Assembly: GCA_023145125.1 (NCBI GenBank)
Contig: JAGLEK010000496.1
Location: 1-6,448, forward strand
Reading direction: 5' to 3'
Source: Bacteroidales bacterium
GTDB taxonomy: Bacteria; Bacteroidota; Bacteroidia; Bacteroidales; B18-G4
DNA: 6,448 nucleotides
Part shown: positions 6,114 through 6,448 of the stretch, piece after piece
Position numbering within the stretch: position 1 is the stretch's first letter
Layout: every line of letters starts with the position of its first letter
Position numbers and translations under genes: made by a program
Notes under the pieces: generated by a model
Database searches by the model: none
What the model was told of the DNA's origin: nothing
The model's input: only the letters and a program-made list of their open reading frames with translations

Positions 6114-6448
6114 TTGTTCGATTATTCTCATATCGACAGGCTGCAGAAGAAGATCTTCAGTCAGCCGTCACCTGAAGAATTTAACGAGCTGGCAATGAAA
6201 ATATTTCATTACCAGGCCAGCGAAAATATACACTATCGCGATTATATAAAGTACCTGGGAGTTGATATACGGCAAATTGCAAATCATCATGCGATACCAT
6301 TCCTGCCCATAGGTTTTTTCAAGAACCACAAAATCATTTCAGGTGTTTTTGATGAAGAACTTGTTTTTACGAGTAGCGGGACCGGAGGAATGAACACCAG
6401 CAGTCATTATATCAGGGATCTGAGCCTCTATAAAAGTAGCTTTATGAG
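6114..6448 (+). CDS. LuxE/PaaK-like acyl-protein synthetase (adenylate-forming), 3' partial, probable TTG start
   Basis: The frame is open from base 6030 to the window end and encodes, from TTG at 6114, 111 residues beginning MFDYSHIDRLQKKIF. No ATG occurs in frame until base 6195, which would delete a conserved-looking N-terminus, so TTG is the best start. The region FNELAMKIFHYQASENIHYRDYI (23-45), then IPFLPIGFFKNHKI (61-74), then VFTSSGTGG (84-92) is typical of LuxE-type acyl-protein synthetases. The SSGTGG stretch is the nucleotide-binding loop of adenylate-forming enzymes (usually SSGTTG or SSGTSG). In Vibrio, LuxE activates a fatty acid as acyl-AMP and holds it as a thioester. In Bacteroidota the acyl substrate of such proteins is generally unknown. 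The gene runs off the right edge, so the catalytic Cys and C-terminal half cannot be judged. It is divergent from the envelope operon, sharing a 38-bp intergenic region. Confidence 0.85.
   Translation, partial: MFDYSHIDRLQKKIFSQPSPEEFNELAMKIFHYQASENIHYRDYIKYLGVDIRQIANHHAIPFLPIGFFKNHKIISGVFDEELVFTSSGTGGMNTSSHYIRDLSLYKSSFM

Noticed and set aside
6195..6197. First in-frame ATG as the start of the LuxE-like gene
   Set aside because: It would remove about 27 residues that look conserved in the family (the FDYSHID...EEFNELA region). The TTG at 6114 fits the A-rich leader and the family N-terminus better.

Overview
The window looks like chromosomal DNA of a member of the Bacteroidota. The evidence is a secreted subtilisin-like protease ending in a type IX secretion (T9SS) sorting domain, a DUF4292 lipoprotein, a Bacteroidota-type EnvC-like factor, signal peptides cleaved just before Gln, A/T-rich gene starts mostly without Shine-Dalgarno motifs, and one TAnnTTTG promoter-like box. 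No finer placement can be supported. Coding density is very high: the largest gap between genes is about 38 bp. No RNA gene, insertion sequence, CRISPR array or tRNA was seen.

Layout: (1) bases 1-1662, plus strand: the 3' part of a secreted S8 protease whose start lies left of the window. It meets the next gene tail to tail with 1 bp between stop codons. (2) bases 6075 down to 1664, minus strand: four tightly packed genes, transcribed in the order small lipoprotein (5536-6075), large periplasmic TPR protein (3756-5498), LolB-like DUF4292 lipoprotein (2921-3763), EnvC-like degenerate LytM protein (1664-2920). The last three are joined by an 8-bp overlap and by a stop codon that directly abuts the next ATG, so they are probably translationally coupled. 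(3) bases 6114-6448, plus strand: the 5' end of a LuxE/PaaK-like acyl-protein synthetase, divergent from the operon and probably starting at TTG.

Functionally, all four minus-strand products carry export signals and point to the cell envelope. The EnvC-like protein has lost zinc ligands and so is probably a regulator of peptidoglycan amidases rather than an enzyme. The DUF4292 protein aligns by eye with E. coli LolB, including the PLG motif of LolB's protruding loop, so it may receive or insert outer-membrane lipoproteins. The TPR protein could be a scaffold. The joint role of the TPR-LolB-like-EnvC-like set is not established by the sequence and is the most interesting question here. The protease and the acyl-protein synthetase are neighbours with no clear functional link to the operon.
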